Origin: an uncultured bacterium
GTDB lineage: Bacteria > Oederibacteriota > PGYV01 > Palsa-1178
Direction: 5' to 3'
Length of the DNA: 49,686 bases
Assembly (NCBI GenBank): GCA_937889595.1
Contig: CALAOR010000052.1
Coordinates: forward strand, 1-49,686
Below are positions 49,511-49,686 of the stretch, in pieces. The notes beneath the pieces were generated by a model. That model was not told where the DNA came from. It worked only from the letters and a program-made list of their open reading frames with translations, and made no database searches. A program made the position numbers and the translations under genes. The stretch's first letter is position 1, and each line of letters begins with the position of its first letter.

Positions 49511-49686
49511 ATGACGAATAATAAAACATCTAATTTTTTGTCCAAGTATTTTTTTTTCCAGGATAGAAGTATCATCTTCGTAGCTTTTATGGCAATGATT
49601 TTGTATATGACTTTGTGTTCTAATGTTATTGCCCAATTTTTTTGCGATAGGGTCAGTAAAGAGCACATAGGAGTTGTGTACGAACC
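49511..49686 (+). CDS. N-terminal part of a membrane protein, cut by the window end
   Basis: From ATG 49511 the frame is open to the last base (58 residues). A charged start is followed by one hydrophobic segment, SIIFVAFMAMILYMTLCSNV. AT-rich and on the same strand as the PH-like gene, 33 bases after it. No family can be named from this much. Confidence 0.5.
   Translation, partial: MTNNKTSNFLSKYFFFQDRSIIFVAFMAMILYMTLCSNVIAQFFCDRVSKEHIGVVYE

Overview
The window looks like about 50 kb of chromosome from an uncultivated diderm (Gram-negative-type) bacterium that uses the standard code. The outer-membrane PorV/PorQ-like barrel, bactofilin plus M23 peptidase, type IV pilus ATPases, and the gene order yicC-remA-gmk-rpoZ-coaBC all fit. 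An Elusimicrobiota-, Goldbacteria- or Omnitrophota-like lineage is a guess from gene content only. No 16S rRNA or other placement marker was seen.

Layout. 1-2570: a truncated gene, an MNT/HEPN-type pair behind a palindromic operator, and a small zinc-ribbon membrane protein. 2571-8450: housekeeping metabolism with two unrelated phosphoglycerate mutases (gpmI, gpmA), a GT87-type membrane glycosyltransferase, a secreted MsrAB fusion and exonuclease III. 8450-16500: a small gene upstream of an M23 peptidase/bactofilin cell-shape pair, then gltX, a nitroreductase, truB, a small exported protein and ugd. 16600-25023: a membrane/coiled-coil gene pair, then a long plus-strand run yicC-remA-gmk-rpoZ-coaBC-subtilase-PorV-GT4, in which coaBC is broken by a frame change in an A11 tract. 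25096-28227 (minus): a TPR-penicillin-binding-protein fusion and a MORN-repeat membrane protein. 28615-38457: a periplasmic binding protein, two tandem PilB-type ATPases, a degenerate galactokinase-like protein, mtaB, a HIT protein, an rRNA/tRNA uracil methyltransferase and a UbiA prenyltransferase. 38636-39063: tRNA-Pro(TGG), tRNA-Arg(CCG) and tRNA-His(GTG).

From the tRNA-His onward the window becomes accessory. A 5 kb segment of AT-rich genes for exported proteins, ending in an IS110/IS1111-type element, lies between the intact tRNA-His and a second partial copy of the same tRNA plus its downstream repeat (44273-44443). Further right are a four-helix-bundle gene, another exported protein, decayed fragments of a REP-associated (Y1/RAYT) transposase, an orphan PAS histidine kinase divergent from a LacI-type ligand-binding protein that lacks its DNA-binding domain, a PH-like membrane protein, and a gene cut off by the window edge.

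Intergenic spaces are rich in repeats: AT-rich inverted-repeat elements that start exactly at stop codons, a run of at least five perfect hairpins at 13142-13344, a GGGCGGA hairpin family, 14-bp and 16-bp tandem repeats, and similar hairpins directly after each tRNA. The strongest leads are the tRNA-His-bounded island, the IS1111-like element inserted in a transposase remnant with a candidate bridge-RNA region, the degenerate GHMP kinase in the pilus ATPase run, the TPR-PBP fusion, the coaBC A11 frameshift, and the kinase/LacI-sensor pair.
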